A stretch of DNA of 64,000 nucleotides from [Mycoplasma] phocae (GTDB taxonomy: Bacteria; Bacillota_I; Bacilli_A; Mycoplasmatales; Metamycoplasmataceae): positions 434,001 to 498,000 of the forward strand of contig NZ_CP029295.1 in the NCBI RefSeq assembly GCF_003332325.1, given 5' to 3'. The position numbers and the translations under genes were made by a program. Under the pieces are notes generated by a model. It was not told where the DNA came from and did no database searches. It saw only the letters and a list, made by a program, of their open reading frames with translations. Below are positions 1 to 10,814 of this stretch, in pieces. Position 1 is the stretch's first letter. Each line of letters begins with the position of its first letter.

Positions 1-27
1 ATTGCAAATATATAGGGAGATAATCTT

Positions 28-741
28 ATGAAATTATTTAAAAAAGTGCGTGAAGTTTGCATTATCGGAATTGGACGCTATGGTTCTGCTATTGCCGATC
101 AATTACTAAAGGATCGAGAAAATAATGTTCGGGTAGTATTAGTTGATGGTGATGAAAAACACTTAATTCCGTATAAAGATGAAGTGGAAATGATCTATGT
201 TGCCGATTGTGCAGAACAAAAAACCTTAGAGGCCTTGAATGTTACTGATTTTGATGTTGTTATTGTTAGTGCATCAAATAATATTGAAATCGTGGCAGCC
301 TTGGCAGAAATGGGAGTTAAATCCATTATTGCTAGAGCAACATCACCGCGGCACGCTCAGGTGCTAAGACAAATTGGAGTTACTTCAATTGTCTCACCAG
401 AAGAAGAGGCCGGTAAGAGAACTGCTTTAATAGTTGCTAACCCAAATCTTACCCTTTATTCAAAGAATATGGTTGAGTTACAAGACGGGTTTGTTAGTGC
501 CTCAATTCACATTAAAAATGTTGATATGTTTAATAAAAAAATTAGCGAATTAGGTTTTCGAAATAAATACAATGTTTCAGTAACAATGATTAATCGAAAT
601 AATATGACATATCTACCCGAAGGTGATTTTGAAATTTTAGAAAATGACTTACTAACATTTATCGGTAAGACTGAAGATATTGTTGACGCCCTTGAATTCT
701 GTGCCAACTCAAAAAATAATAGAAATACAAAAGAGAGATAA
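28..741 (+). CDS. ktrA: KtrA/TrkA-type potassium channel regulatory subunit
   Basis: This 237-residue cytoplasmic protein gates a KtrB/TrkH-type K+ transporter in response to bound nucleotide. The N-terminal Rossmann fold (RCK-N) has the glycine motif GIGRYG near residues 14-19 and an acidic ribose-binding end of beta-2 (VDGDE, about residues 39-43). The C-terminal part (about 145-225) resembles a TrkA-C/RCK-C domain and contains the usual PEGDFEILENDLL stretch. Length matches KtrA (about 220-240 aa). The ATG follows a GGGAGA ribosome site. The membrane partner is not in the window and is probably just upstream. The stop lies 1 nt before pepC, so the two are likely cotranscribed. Confidence 0.93.
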   Translation: MKLFKKVREVCIIGIGRYGSAIADQLLKDRENNVRVVLVDGDEKHLIPYKDEVEMIYVADCAEQKTLEALNVTDFDVVIVSASNNIEIVAALAEMGVKSIIARATSPRHAQVLRQIGVTSIVSPEEEAGKRTALIVANPNLTLYSKNMVELQDGFVSASIHIKNVDMFNKKISELGFRNKYNVSVTMINRNNMTYLPEGDFEILENDLLTFIGKTEDIVDALEFCANSKNNRNTKER

Positions 742-742
742 T

Positions 743-2065
743 ATGAAAAACATTAATAATAAATTATTAGAAAAATTTGAACAAGAATATGATAAAAATT
801 TAGCAAACAAAGTAATTGAAAATGCTATTTTTAAAAATGGTATTAAACAAAGCTCAATTAATAATGAAACTACCAAAAAACATAATTTTGAATTTTCAGT
901 TGAAATTAAAGCCGGAAATATCACTAATCAAAAACAAAGTGGTCGCTGCTGGATTTTCGCTGCTTTAAATGCTGTAAGATTAAAAATTATGGATGAACTA
1001 AAAATTGAATCATTAGAACTATCACAGAATTTCATTCATTTCTATGATAAATTAGAAAAAGCCAATGTTTATCTATCATGAGTTATGTCAGAGGGATTAG
1101 AAGTAGACAATGAAGATCACCTATTTCGTTTGTTTAATAAAGAACCGGTTAGTGATGGGGGATATTGAGAATTCTTTACTAACATTATAGAAAAATATGG
1201 AGTTTGTCCAAAGCAAGCAATGAATGAATCATTTCATAGTGAAGCCACCGCGGAGATGGTAACTCAAATTAATTGAAGATTGAAAGCTTACACCGCTAAA
1301 ATGCGCTCAGAGTATGCTTTATCAAAAAATTTAGCTAAAGTTCAAATCTTAAAAGAACAAGCCTTGTCAGATGTATATAACATATTGATTAAGTCACTTG
1401 GCAGACCACCAAAACAATTTACTTTTGAATTCCGCAATAAAGATAAAGAATTTCAAAGAATTGAAAATATTAGTCCATTAGATTTTTACAATAAATATGC
1501 TAAAAACTTTTTAGATAATAAAGTTGACTTAGTTGCTGATCCTCGTCAAAAATATGCGCAAAATCAACTACTAGTTTCAAAATACATCAAAAACGTAGAA
1601 GAAGGTAAACCACTAACAATGCTAAATATTGACCTTCAAATCATGAAAAAAGCAATGATTGAACAACTAAAAAATAACGAAAGCGTTTGATTTGGTTGCG
1701 ATGTTGGTAGTTTCTCATCACGTGATGGAATTATGGATGTTGATTTATATGATTTTGATCTTACTCTAACTAAAACTCCAGAATTTAGTAAGCAAGAGCG
1801 CTTTGAATCACGAGCATCAACAATTAGTCATGCTATGAATATGCTTGGAGTGAATTTAGATAATAATGGCAATGTCATTAGCTGAAAGGTTGAAAATAGT
1901 TGAGGCGATAACAGCGGCAGAAAAGGTTATTTTTCAATGAGTGATAAATGATTTGATGAATATAATTTTATGGCAATTATTGACAAAAAATACCTTCCTG
2001 CAGAAGTCATAAAAGCCTTAGAAAAGCAACCAATTGAAATTTCACCTTTTGACCCATTAAGTTAA
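743..2065 (+). CDS. pepC: C1-family aminopeptidase (PepC / bleomycin hydrolase)
   Basis: Cytosolic papain-fold cysteine aminopeptidase of 440 aa, the usual PepC length; it trims peptides taken up or made by turnover. The catalytic cysteine is in QSGRCWIF (about residue 73). The histidine is in TISHAMN and the asparagine in VENSWGD, near the C terminus, in the expected order. Several in-frame TGA codons (for example right after YLS at 1079) are Trp. The start is the ATG 1 nt after ktrA, preceded by AAGAGAG. A strong hairpin terminator follows, ending the ktrA-pepC unit. Confidence 0.93.
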
Positions 2066-2072
2066 AAATAAG

Positions 2073-2108
2073 AAAAGAAATCTCAAATAATTTTGGGATT
2101 TTTCTTTT
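2073..2108 (+). terminator. Rho-independent terminator after pepC
   Basis: The A-rich arm AAAAGAAATCTCAAA and the arm TTTGGGATTTTTC form a hairpin around a TAAT loop and run into a T tract. It lies directly after the pepC stop. Confidence 0.75.
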
Positions 2109-2192
2109 ATTTTATTTATTTCAACATTCAATATTTATTATACCTTTATCATATTAATGTATAATCTATAAATATTAAGGATTATCTATAAT

Positions 2193-2519
2193 ATGATTGG
2201 CATTGACTTGGTTAAAATTAGCAGATTTAAAAAAATTAGAAAACACCATATTGCTAAATTTTTGCACCCTTGTGAAATTGTGGAATGAGAAAAATTAAAC
2301 AAAAGAAATCAAACTCGATATTTAGCAAGCCGTTGGGCAATAAAAGAAGCAATTTATAAAGCTGATAATAAATATTGAAATTTTCCCAAAATTTTAATTC
2401 GTAAATCAAAAAATGGGAAATACGAATTTGAAGATTTTGAAATATCAACAACAAATGAAGACAATCATGTAATAGCCATGATATTTAAATTAGGAGGAAC
2501 AAATGAAATTAAAAACTAG
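2193..2519 (+). CDS. acpS: Holo-[acyl-carrier-protein] synthase
   Basis: AcpS moves the 4'-phosphopantetheine arm from CoA onto acyl carrier protein. At 108 aa it is near the family length. The N terminus MIGIDLVKISRF carries the Mg-binding Asp of the family's GxD motif, and RYLASRWAIKEAIYKA (about residues 45-60) is the second signature, with the conserved W-A-x-KEA. Three Trp codons are TGA, which is why the gene looks broken under the standard code. The 3' end overlaps plsC by 17 nt and contains its ribosome site, so AcpS and PlsC are probably translationally coupled. Confidence 0.9.
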
Positions 2520-3297
2520 AGTTTTTTGAAGAGCTCTACCAATTGGAATTAATATTCTAAAACTGTCAGGAAAGGCCAGTCGCAATCTTAAAATGCCTGA
2601 ATATTATCGAACTGATGAAAAAAATTACTTTTTACAGAAGCACCTTTCAAAAATTTTAGATCATCTAAATGTTAAGTTAAAAGTTAATGGATTTGATAAT
2701 GTTCCGAATGGCCCTTGTTTATTGATTCCCAACCATTCAACTTATCTTGATCCACTTATTATGTTTTCAGCTTTGTGAAATCATGGCGACGGCAAAAAGC
2801 AGAGTAAATTAGTAAATTTTATTGCTAAAAAAGAAACACAAGGAAAAAAGAGAATTAAAAAAATTGCTGAATTAGCAAATACCCATTTTATTGATACTAA
2901 AAAACCAAGAGAAGCACTTGAGGTTCTTAACAATTTTGGTAAATTTGTAAAGAAAAATAAATCATGTGGAGTTATTTTTGCTGAAGGGACAAGAACAAGA
3001 GATGGTAAATTAGGAAATTTTAACAGTGGAGCATTTCGGGTAGCCCAATCAAATTATCTGCCAATTATTCCTGTCACCATTAATAATGCTGCTAATGCCC
3101 TAGATTGAAAAAGAAATAAACCATTGGAAGTAGAAGTAACTTTCCATCATCAAATTAAACCAATTCAATTTCAAACAATTGATTCAAAAGCATTAGCTGA
3201 AAGCGTGAAAAAAATTATTGCATCAAATTATATTGATCAAACAATCACCTCAAAAGAAACAATTAAAAACATTTATTCAAAAAGAAATAAAAAGTAA
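2503..3297 (+). CDS. plsC: 1-acyl-sn-glycerol-3-phosphate acyltransferase
   Basis: PlsC acylates lysophosphatidic acid at the membrane to make phosphatidic acid. The 264-aa protein has the acyltransferase motif HSTYLDP (HX4D, about residues 80-86) and the substrate-binding motif FAEGTRTRDGKLGNF (about 158-172). The start ATG sits 6 nt after AGGAGGA inside the end of acpS. Internal TGA codons are Trp. It is the second gene of a lipid-synthesis pair that continues into scpA after 13 nt. Confidence 0.92.
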
Positions 3298-3310
3298 GTA
3301 AGAAGAAAAT

Positions 3311-4126
3311 ATGAATGAAATTTTAAAACCTGAAATTAGAGAGATTTCTCTAAACGAAAATGAAAATAATGAATCTGAAAAACAAGAATTAATAAAAGAT
3401 AAAAGAGTTTTTAAATTAGGTAATTTTGATGGACCACTTGATTTATTAGTCACTTTAATTAAGGAAAAAAATATTAGTATTTTTGATGTCGATTTATTAG
3501 AGTTGGCTAATCAATATTTAGAAATTATTAAAAATTTACAAGATTATGAAGTTGATATTGCTTCTGAGTATTTAGTAATGGCTGCGACTTTGTTACAACT
3601 AAAAGCAAGAATGGTTTTACAAGATCCAGCTGCCGAAGAAGAAATTAAAGAAGAGAAAAAACGATTACTTGAACAAATTGCTGAATATGAAAAGTTCAAA
3701 GAAATCTCTTTACTACTAAGAGAACAAGAAGAGAAAAGAAAAGATTTATATTCAAAAGAACCAGAAGATACTGAAGAATTTGAAAAAGATTATGACACAA
3801 GCATTTTAGATGGCCATTCAAACAGTTCTAAACTTGTCATAACATTAAGAAAAATGTTTGAAAGAACATATGCCGAAATCATAAGAAATATTACGATTGA
3901 AACAATTGCTGTCAGTCCTGAAGAGCAAAAAAAGCGAATTATTGCTTTATTTAAAAATAAAAATATATTAACATTTGAAGAAATTTTCAATGTTCCAAGT
4001 GTCGGTCATTTTGTTATCACACTTTTAGCAGTTTTAGATTTAGCAAGACAACAAATCGTTGTTTTAGAACAAGAAAACAATGAAGGAATAATTATTTTCA
4101 AAAAGGGGATAGAATATGAAGAATAA
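3311..4126 (+). CDS. scpA: Segregation and condensation protein A
   Basis: ScpA is the kleisin of the bacterial Smc-ScpAB condensin and bridges the Smc heads. The family signature FDGPLDLLVTLIKEKNISI lies near residues 39-57, and the C-terminal winged-helix part (FEEIFNVPSVGHFVITLLAVLDLARQ, about 220-245) is present. Length (271 aa) is typical. A charged, probably flexible N-terminal extension of about 30 residues precedes the core. It overlaps scpB by 11 nt. Confidence 0.95.
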   Translation: MNEILKPEIREISLNENENNESEKQELIKDKRVFKLGNFDGPLDLLVTLIKEKNISIFDVDLLELANQYLEIIKNLQDYEVDIASEYLVMAATLLQLKARMVLQDPAAEEEIKEEKKRLLEQIAEYEKFKEISLLLREQEEKRKDLYSKEPEDTEEFEKDYDTSILDGHSNSSKLVITLRKMFERTYAEIIRNITIETIAVSPEEQKKRIIALFKNKNILTFEEIFNVPSVGHFVITLLAVLDLARQQIVVLEQENNEGIIIFKKGIEYEE

Positions 4127-4730
4127 AATTATTGAAGCATTGCTATTTATTCAAGGTAGTGAAGGAATTAGCTCTGAGCAAATTAAAGAAGTGTTTAAAC
4201 TAAACACCATTCAAGAAGGTCGAAAACTTCTAAGAGATTTTAAGGACAATTTTAATAAACAAGATCGTGGAATTAAAGTTTATGAATTTAATGATGTTTT
4301 TAAATTTTTAACTGTTGAATCTGTCAAAGAATACATCACCACATTGGTAACCATTACAAGAAAACAAAGACTATCAAATGCGGCAATTGAAGTTGCTGGA
4401 ATTGTAGCTTATAAGCAACCCGTTACACGTTCAATGATTTCAAACATTCGGGGAGTAATCAGCGACGGAATTGTGGCTAGTTTACTAGAAAAAAATATAA
4501 TTGAAGAAGTTGGTTTTGCTTCAACACCTGGAAATCCTATTTTATATGGAATTACTAATAAATTCTATGACTACTTTAAAATTAAGACATTAGCAGAATT
4601 GCCTAATTTCCCAGAATTTAGCCGTTATTCAAGTGAAGATGAAGAAATGTTAGATAAAGACTTTAACTTATTCGATTCACAAAGACAAGATAATAACGAA
4701 AACGTACTAATGTCATCTGAGGACGAATAA
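4116..4730 (+). CDS. scpB: Segregation and condensation protein B
   Basis: ScpB is the winged-helix partner that binds ScpA in the Smc condensin. The 204-aa protein begins MKNKIIEALLFIQGSEGIS and has the family motif RKQRLSNAAIEVAGIVAYKQPVTRSMISNIRGV (about residues 83-115). The C terminus is an acidic tail. It starts inside the end of scpA after AAGGGGA, so translation is probably coupled. It is followed after 1 nt by the pseudouridine synthase gene. Confidence 0.95.
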   Translation: MKNKIIEALLFIQGSEGISSEQIKEVFKLNTIQEGRKLLRDFKDNFNKQDRGIKVYEFNDVFKFLTVESVKEYITTLVTITRKQRLSNAAIEVAGIVAYKQPVTRSMISNIRGVISDGIVASLLEKNIIEEVGFASTPGNPILYGITNKFYDYFKIKTLAELPNFPEFSRYSSEDEEMLDKDFNLFDSQRQDNNENVLMSSEDE

Positions 4731-4731
4731 T

Positions 4732-5562
4732 ATGATGAAATTTATTGCAAAAAAAGACGATGTTAATCGAATTCTTTTTAAATATGTTGTAAAAATGTGT
4801 AATAACGTTCCGATATCAAAAATTGAAAAAATCTTCCGAGAAAAAGATATCAAAGTTAATGGGCAAAGAACAAAAGATAAACAATATAAACTTCAATTAG
4901 GTGACACAATTGAAATTTATGGAATTTTTGATGCATTTAAGGCTCAAGAAGAGAACCTTGCAAAAATTAATTTTAAAGTGATTTTTGAAGATAGCAATTT
5001 ATTAATCGTTGATAAAGCAACAAACATTGCTATGCACTCAGAAGAAAATTCACTTGACAAACAAATTCTTAAATATTTAAATTATCGAAAAACATCTTCA
5101 TTCCAACCAGCATCAATCGGAAGATTAGATAAAAAAACTAGTGGAATAGTAATTTATGCTAAAAACTATAAAACATTGGTTGAATTTGAAGCTAAACAAA
5201 ATAATTTTGAAAAAGTTTATCAATTTGTTTCCGATTTCGATGAAGACATCTTAGATATTACCGTGCGACTAAAAAAAGATATCAAAAATGAAAAAATGGT
5301 GGTTGATCCAAAATTTGGAGTTAAAGCGCGGACAATTTTTTACAAGGAAAACAAACGTAAATACGCAAGAATTCTAACTGGAAAAACTCATCAAATTAGA
5401 GCAACATTAGCTTCACTAAATTGCCCAATTTTAGGTGATTTAAAATATGGTGGTAGATTTGCTAAAAGATTATTTTTACACTCATATTCAATAAAATTAA
5501 AAAACCTAAGCGAAGAATTTAGTGATTATAATGGACAAATATTTATTTCATTACCAAAATGA
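4732..5562 (+). CDS. RluA-family 23S rRNA pseudouridine synthase
   Basis: This 276-aa enzyme converts uridine to pseudouridine in rRNA. An N-terminal S4-like RNA-binding domain (about residues 12-60, ISKIEKIFREKDIKVNG) is followed by the synthase domain with the catalytic motif IGRLDKKTSGIVIYAK (about 123-138, catalytic Asp in GRLD) and the C-terminal TGKTHQIRATLASL motif. It belongs to the RluC/RluD type; which uridines it modifies cannot be read from the sequence. Two adjacent ATG codons (4732, 4735) are possible starts after GAGGACG. Confidence 0.88.
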   Translation: MMKFIAKKDDVNRILFKYVVKMCNNVPISKIEKIFREKDIKVNGQRTKDKQYKLQLGDTIEIYGIFDAFKAQEENLAKINFKVIFEDSNLLIVDKATNIAMHSEENSLDKQILKYLNYRKTSSFQPASIGRLDKKTSGIVIYAKNYKTLVEFEAKQNNFEKVYQFVSDFDEDILDITVRLKKDIKNEKMVVDPKFGVKARTIFYKENKRKYARILTGKTHQIRATLASLNCPILGDLKYGGRFAKRLFLHSYSIKLKNLSEEFSDYNGQIFISLPK

Positions 5563-5574
5563 TAGGAGCTAAAA

Positions 5575-5877
5575 ATGGATAATAAAGAATTAAAAACTTT
5601 AGCGAATTATCTACTATTTGATCCAAGTGATGAAGTTCTATCATTGACAAAAAATTTGCTTCAGCAGATTGACGATGGTTTAAAAGAACTTCATGCCCTT
5701 GATTTACAGAATTTAAAACCACTGTCACACATTAATGAAAAACCTATCTCTTTTAAAGACCTTCGTAGTGATGAAATTGACGAAGATATTTATTTAAATA
5801 AAAGTAATGTTCTATCAAATGCCACTAACCACGATAAAGAATTTGTAATTATTAAGAAGGTAATCAATGAAGAATAA
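5575..5877 (+). CDS. gatC: Aspartyl/glutamyl-tRNA amidotransferase subunit C
   Basis: GatC is the small stabilising subunit of the GatCAB enzyme that turns Glu-tRNA(Gln) (and Asp-tRNA(Asn) where used) into the amidated form. The 100-aa protein has the usual LxxLAxYLxFxPxxEE-like N-terminal helix (residues 3-20) and a tail with DEIDEDIYL. Identification rests mainly on size and on sitting directly before gatA, which it overlaps by 11 nt. The ribosome site is TAGGAGC. Confidence 0.85.
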   Translation: MDNKELKTLANYLLFDPSDEVLSLTKNLLQQIDDGLKELHALDLQNLKPLSHINEKPISFKDLRSDEIDEDIYLNKSNVLSNATNHDKEFVIIKKVINEE

Positions 5878-7186
5878 AAATATTCAAGAAATTATTAAAA
5901 AATTACAAAACAATGACAATAATGCAATTGCTCATGTTTTTGAACATGCCAGCTTAAAAAATAGTGGTGTCTTAGCAAATACTGTTTTTAGTATTAAAGA
6001 TAATTATGCAGATAAAGAAGTAGTTTGTGGTGCTTCTTCAAAGATATTAAGTAATTTTAAACCTGCTTATAAAGCGACAGTCATTAAGTTGCTTGAAGAA
6101 GCCGGCGCGACATGCGTTGCGAGAACTAATTTAGATGAATTCGGAATGGGTGGTTCAGGTGAATATTCAGCTTATGGAATTATTAAAAATCCACTTAACA
6201 AAAATTATTTAGTAGGAGGCTCATCATCAGGGGCAGCAGCAACATTTTTTACTGAACTTGATTTTGCCATCGGATCTGATACTGGAGATTCAGTTAGAAA
6301 ACCAGCCTCAAACATTGGAAAAGTCGGGTTTAAGCCAAGTTACGGCGCAATAAGTCGCTATGGACTTTTTGCCTTTGCTACTTCGCTTGATACTGTGGCA
6401 TTTTTTACTCATAATGTTCAAATGACTGCATTATTAAGTAGTGTTCTATACAAACAGGACTTAAAACATGATTTAACCTCAATTGATTTAAGTTTTAAAT
6501 ATGATGAAATTCAAAAAAACAAACCACAAAAAGTTGCCTATTTAGATTGTTTTGATAAATTAAGTGATGCTACTAAAAAAGCATATGAAAATGTAATTAA
6601 TAAATTAAAAGCAAACAATGTTGAACTTATTAAAATCAGCATTGATGAAAAATTATTTAAATCAATTGACACAATTTATAAAATTATTGCTTTTTCAGAA
6701 GCAGCATCAAATTTAGCTAATTTAACCGGCATTCAATTTGGTAAGCGAATTGAAGGTGAAAATTGAAGAGATAGCTTTATTAAAACTCGCTCACAAGGTT
6801 TAGGAAAAATGGTGCAATCGAGACTAATTTTGGGATCTTATTTTCTAAAATCAGAAAACCAAATTAAATATTTTGTCAAAGCTAAACAAATGCGAAGATA
6901 TTTAAGTAATTATTTTACAAAAATTCATCAACAAGCCGATTGTTTTATCTATCCCGCTTCAAATGATTCCGCTCCTTTGATTAATAAGAAATATCAATCT
7001 TCATACATGGACTACATTTTAACTTATGCAAATTTAGTTGGTAATCCTTCATTAACTTTAAAAATGGGAGAAGATGATAATAAAATGCCATTTAATTTAG
7101 CAATTGATACTGAAATTTATACCGATAAAAAATTGTTAAATTTTGCTTTATACTTTGAAGAGCTATTAGGAGAGAAATATGAATAG
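5867..7186 (+). CDS. gatA: Glutamyl-tRNA(Gln) amidotransferase subunit A
   Basis: GatA is the amidase that releases ammonia from glutamine for tRNA transamidation. The amidase-signature Lys is in FSIKDNYA (about residue 45), and the Ser motifs are GGSSSGAA and GSDTGDSVRKPAS. The last is GSDTGGS in most homologues, so one Gly is replaced by Asp next to the catalytic Ser. At 439 aa it is shorter than typical GatA (about 480), as in other mycoplasmas. One TGA-Trp at 6764-6766 splits it under the standard code. It overlaps gatC by 11 nt and gatB by 8 nt. Confidence 0.93.
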
Positions 7187-8591
7187 TGATTGAGAAATGG
7201 TGATTGGCATTGAGATTCATTTAGAACTTAATACCAAAACCAAAATGTTTTCACCGGTGGAAAATTCATTTGGCAAAGAAGCTAACCAATTAGTTTCTAA
7301 CATTGACTTAGCTTATCCTGGTAGTTTACCACTTCTAAATTCGCAAGCAATAGTTAAAGGTATAAAATTGGCTAAAGCTTTAAATATGGAAATTGATAAA
7401 TTAGTTAGATTTGACCGAAAAAATTATTTCTATCCTGATTTAACAAAGGGTTATCAAATTACCCAACAATTCAATCCAATCGGAAAAAATGGAGAAATTA
7501 AAATCAAAGTTGCTGGGCAATGAAAAGATATCGCCATTGAAAGAATTCATTTAGAAGAGGACACTGCTAAATCAATTCATGAAGGCGAATTGACTAAAAT
7601 AAATTACAATCGGGCAGGAGTTCCTTTAATTGAAATTGTTTCAAAACCGGTAATACATTCTGCAAAAGAAGCTGTCGCATATGTTGAAGCTATCCGTCAA
7701 ACCGCTTTAGCTTTAAATATTAGTGATGCTAAAATGAATGAAGGTAGTTTAAGAACTGATGTAAATATTTCAGTTCGCCCAAAAAATAGTGGCGAACTAC
7801 GAACAAGAGTGGAAATTAAAAATTTAAATTCACTATCAAATGTTGAAAAAGCAATAGAATATGAAGTTGAACAGCAAATAAATAATTATTTATTAAATAA
7901 TTTAGTTGAACAATGTACAAAAAGATTTGATGAAAATAGTGAAAAAACTATTATGATGCGATCAAAAAGTGATGCTATTGATTATAAATACTTTCCTGAT
8001 CCAAATCTTCCTTATATTGCCTTAGAAGATGATTTTATTAACGACATTAAAATTGAAGAAACACCATTTCAACGAGAAATGCGTTACATTGCAACTGGAT
8101 TAAATCAAGTACAAATTGGTCAATTGTTGAATAACTTTGAGTATGCTAATTATTTAGATGCAATTAAAGCCAAAGATAGTAAAAAAGCTGCAAATTTATT
8201 CTTTTCAGAGATTATTAGCTATCTAAATTTAAATAAAAAAACTATAGCCGAATTTAACATGACAGTAAATGAAGCTACTCAACTAATTAATTTGGTAATT
8301 GATGGCAAAGTTAATAAAGCTAATGTAAAAAAAATTATTGAAATTAAAGATCATGAAAACCTTGATATTTTAAAAATTATTAATGACAATGATCTAATGG
8401 TCAAAGAAATAAACATATCACTTGACCAAATAATTGACATCATTCTAGAAGAAAATCCTGAACTTGAAAGTACCTTTACTAAAAATTTAGATAAAGCAAG
8501 TAAATTTTTAGCAGGGCAAATCATGAAAAAAACTATGGGAAAAGCAAAAATTGATGAAATTAATCAAAAAATCAAGGAAAGGTTTAAATAG
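7179..8591 (+). CDS. gatB: Aspartyl/glutamyl-tRNA amidotransferase subunit B
   Basis: GatB binds the mischarged tRNA and carries the kinase/transamidase site. The 470-aa protein starts MNSDWEMVIGIEIHLELNT (family VIGLEVHVQL block). It also has the conserved ERIHLEEDTAKSIHE region, the NYNRAGVPLIEIVSKP motif (about residues 141-156) and a helical YqeY-like tail. The start ATG lies inside the gatA stop region after TTAGGAGAG. TGA codons at residue 5 and in GQWKDIA are Trp. Confidence 0.95.
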
Positions 8592-9709
8592 TGTTTAATA
8601 AAAAACCAAATAAAATTAAAACCGGATGACAGAAAAAAGATGATAAAGAAAATTCTTCTGGAAATAAAGTATTAGTTAATTCATCACAAATTGTTGCCAA
8701 CCGCAAAAAGAAAACTTTCATAGAAAAAATAATGAAATGAATAATTTATGGCATTTTATTTGTAGCAATTCCGCGATATATTCGTTCATCACGAAGTAAA
8801 GGAAAAGAAATTGTTAATACGACATATGACAAAATCAATTCAAATGAGTTTGCCTTTGTTCCGGCTGGATATGCTCTATATTTATTCGTTTCATTCATTC
8901 CGATTATTAGCCTTTTATTAGGGACAATTGGTTCAATTAGTGAGCGATATGAACTTGTTTTGAGATCAGTTATTCTAGGGGATATTATTCCTGGGATTTC
9001 TGATGTTATTCCGGTTATTTCTTCACTTTGAAAAAGTGGAGCTGGAGCTGCGCTAGGATTTGCAGTGTTCGCTTTATCGGTTATCTGACTAGCATCAAAA
9101 GGATATTCAAAATTCATTTTTTCAATTGATGCTCTATACCGTCACAATTCATCACATCGAATGATTAAAACTCGAGTTAAGGGATTTGCCGTTAGCTTAA
9201 CAATTTCAATTATGCTAACTATTTTCTTACTTTGTTTAACCGCATTTGTTACTTTTTTAATTGATTTACTATACCCAGATGCTCTAAATAACATTATTAA
9301 CTCAAAAGAACCAACACAAACAAAATTAAATTTAGATTGACAATTTAAGTTAGTCTATTGAATTACCGTTATTATTTTCTTACCAATAGTAACTTATCTA
9401 TCATTTTTATCCTACTTTAAATTTGCACCAAACTTCAAATTAAAATTTTCACAAGCTCACCCTGGCGCATTAATTGCCTCAATACCAATTGCTGTGTTTA
9501 TCTTACTATTTGGATCAATTTCATCAGCGATAGATTATAAAAAATTTGGAGTCGTGGCAACGTTTATGTATGTTATTTTACTTCTTAGTGTAACAGCATA
9601 TTTCATTTATACAGGTGTTATTATTAATTCAAGTTTTTATCATACTTTTATTAATCAACCAACGATTGAAAAATCAAGTTTATGAAGAAGGAGAAAATTT
9701 CACATTTAA
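8591..9709 (+). CDS. YihY/BrkB-family membrane protein
   Basis: Polytopic membrane protein of 372 aa with a hydrophilic lysine-rich N terminus (about 45 residues) and about six hydrophobic segments. It resembles the YihY/virulence factor BrkB family, including the Gly/Pro-rich stretch GDIIPGISDVIPVISSLW and the late AHPGALIASIP motif. Function of the family is not settled. The start is a GTG that shares its first G with the gatB TAG stop, so translation is probably coupled to GatCAB although no functional link is known. The gene ends before a short gap of about 100 nt. Confidence 0.75.
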
Positions 9710-9806
9710 ACATTTAAATTTATATAAAGTTTATTATAAATAACTAATATAGATTTATTCAAAAGTTTATCTGTTATATAATTTTAATGTAAAAGAAAGG
9801 AAACTA

Positions 9807-10814
9807 ATGGAATCAAGAATACCAGGGGGAATTAAGCATTACCTAAAATGAGTACGATCTCAAACCAATATTTCATACCGCAAATGAAATTCAAAAAGAA
9901 TTGCATTTGTTGGGGTTTTGATTGCGGTTTCAGTTGTGTTTTTCATCATTTCAGTTAGAATTCTTCCGATAAGTGCCTTACCAAGTTTTAAATTTAGTTT
10001 TATTGGTCTTCCAATTAAAATAACTGGATTTATTTTTGGGCCAGTTGTGGGACTTATTACCGGAATATTAGCAGATTTAATCTCCTTTGCCCTCATTCCA
10101 ACTTATTACAACTTTTTATACACCTTAGCGGTGGCAACAGCTGGTTTTGTTCCGGGTTTAATTGCTTATTATTTCTTTAACATTAATGAAATTTTCTTCT
10201 CTCGTAACTATCGGATTTATAAATTTAAGGAAATTGTTGAATATTTTAAGGTTCAATACTCTGAAGCCTTAATGCGTGGAAACTCAGAAGATCTACAATA
10301 TTTTTCGGAAAAAATTGCTTTCTACGAAGTCAAAATTATCTTACTTGAAAATAAGAAAAAACCAACTGCGATGATTAATTTTAGCTTTGTTTCAACTCTA
10401 ATTATGTTGGGATTGCAAATCTTAATTATATTAATCATTTTTGCCAAACTAGATAATTCTATATTTGAACATAACCGTCTTATTAAAAATAAACAGTTTT
10501 ATATTTTTCTAACATCATCAGGTTTTATTCTAATGGGATTATTTGTTATTTTATATCGTATATTTTTAAAAAAGAAATATCAAACCTTTATTGAAGTAAT
10601 GGCAATTATCTCATTTTGTGCTATTTTAGAATTTATCAACGTTATTCTGCTTTCATTAGCTGATGCTCAAACTCTAAAAACAGATTTCTGAGTTAATATG
10701 ACCGCTCAAACTTTACTTAGTCCAATTAAGATCTTCTTTAATTTAGGAATTATTCTTGCTACTTATAAAATCGTTGCTCCACTTGTTAGATCAAAAGAAG
10801 GTGACCGTTTCTAA
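9807..10814 (+). CDS. ECF transporter S component-like membrane protein
   Basis: A 335-aa integral membrane protein. After a short basic N terminus the region about residues 33-115 matches the substrate-binding S components of energy-coupling-factor transporters: a first helix with ISVRILPISALPSFKFSF, then GLPIKITGFIFGPVVGLITGILADLISF, which is the typical folate/vitamin S-component block. A long cytoplasmic loop (about 125-165) separates two further helix pairs, an unusual expansion. The substrate is unknown. Its stop overlaps the next ATG (TAATG), so it is coupled to the ATPase-like protein downstream. The ribosome site is AAAGGAAA. Confidence 0.72.

Noticed and set aside
5867-7186. gatA, gatB, valS, tsaD, dnaB and others seen as broken genes
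   Set aside because: The breaks are all TGA codons at conserved Trp or neutral positions; with the mycoplasma code the frames are intact.
9860-10096. Minus-strand ORF opposite the S-component gene
   Set aside because: Shadow frame; the plus-strand protein has clear membrane-protein features.
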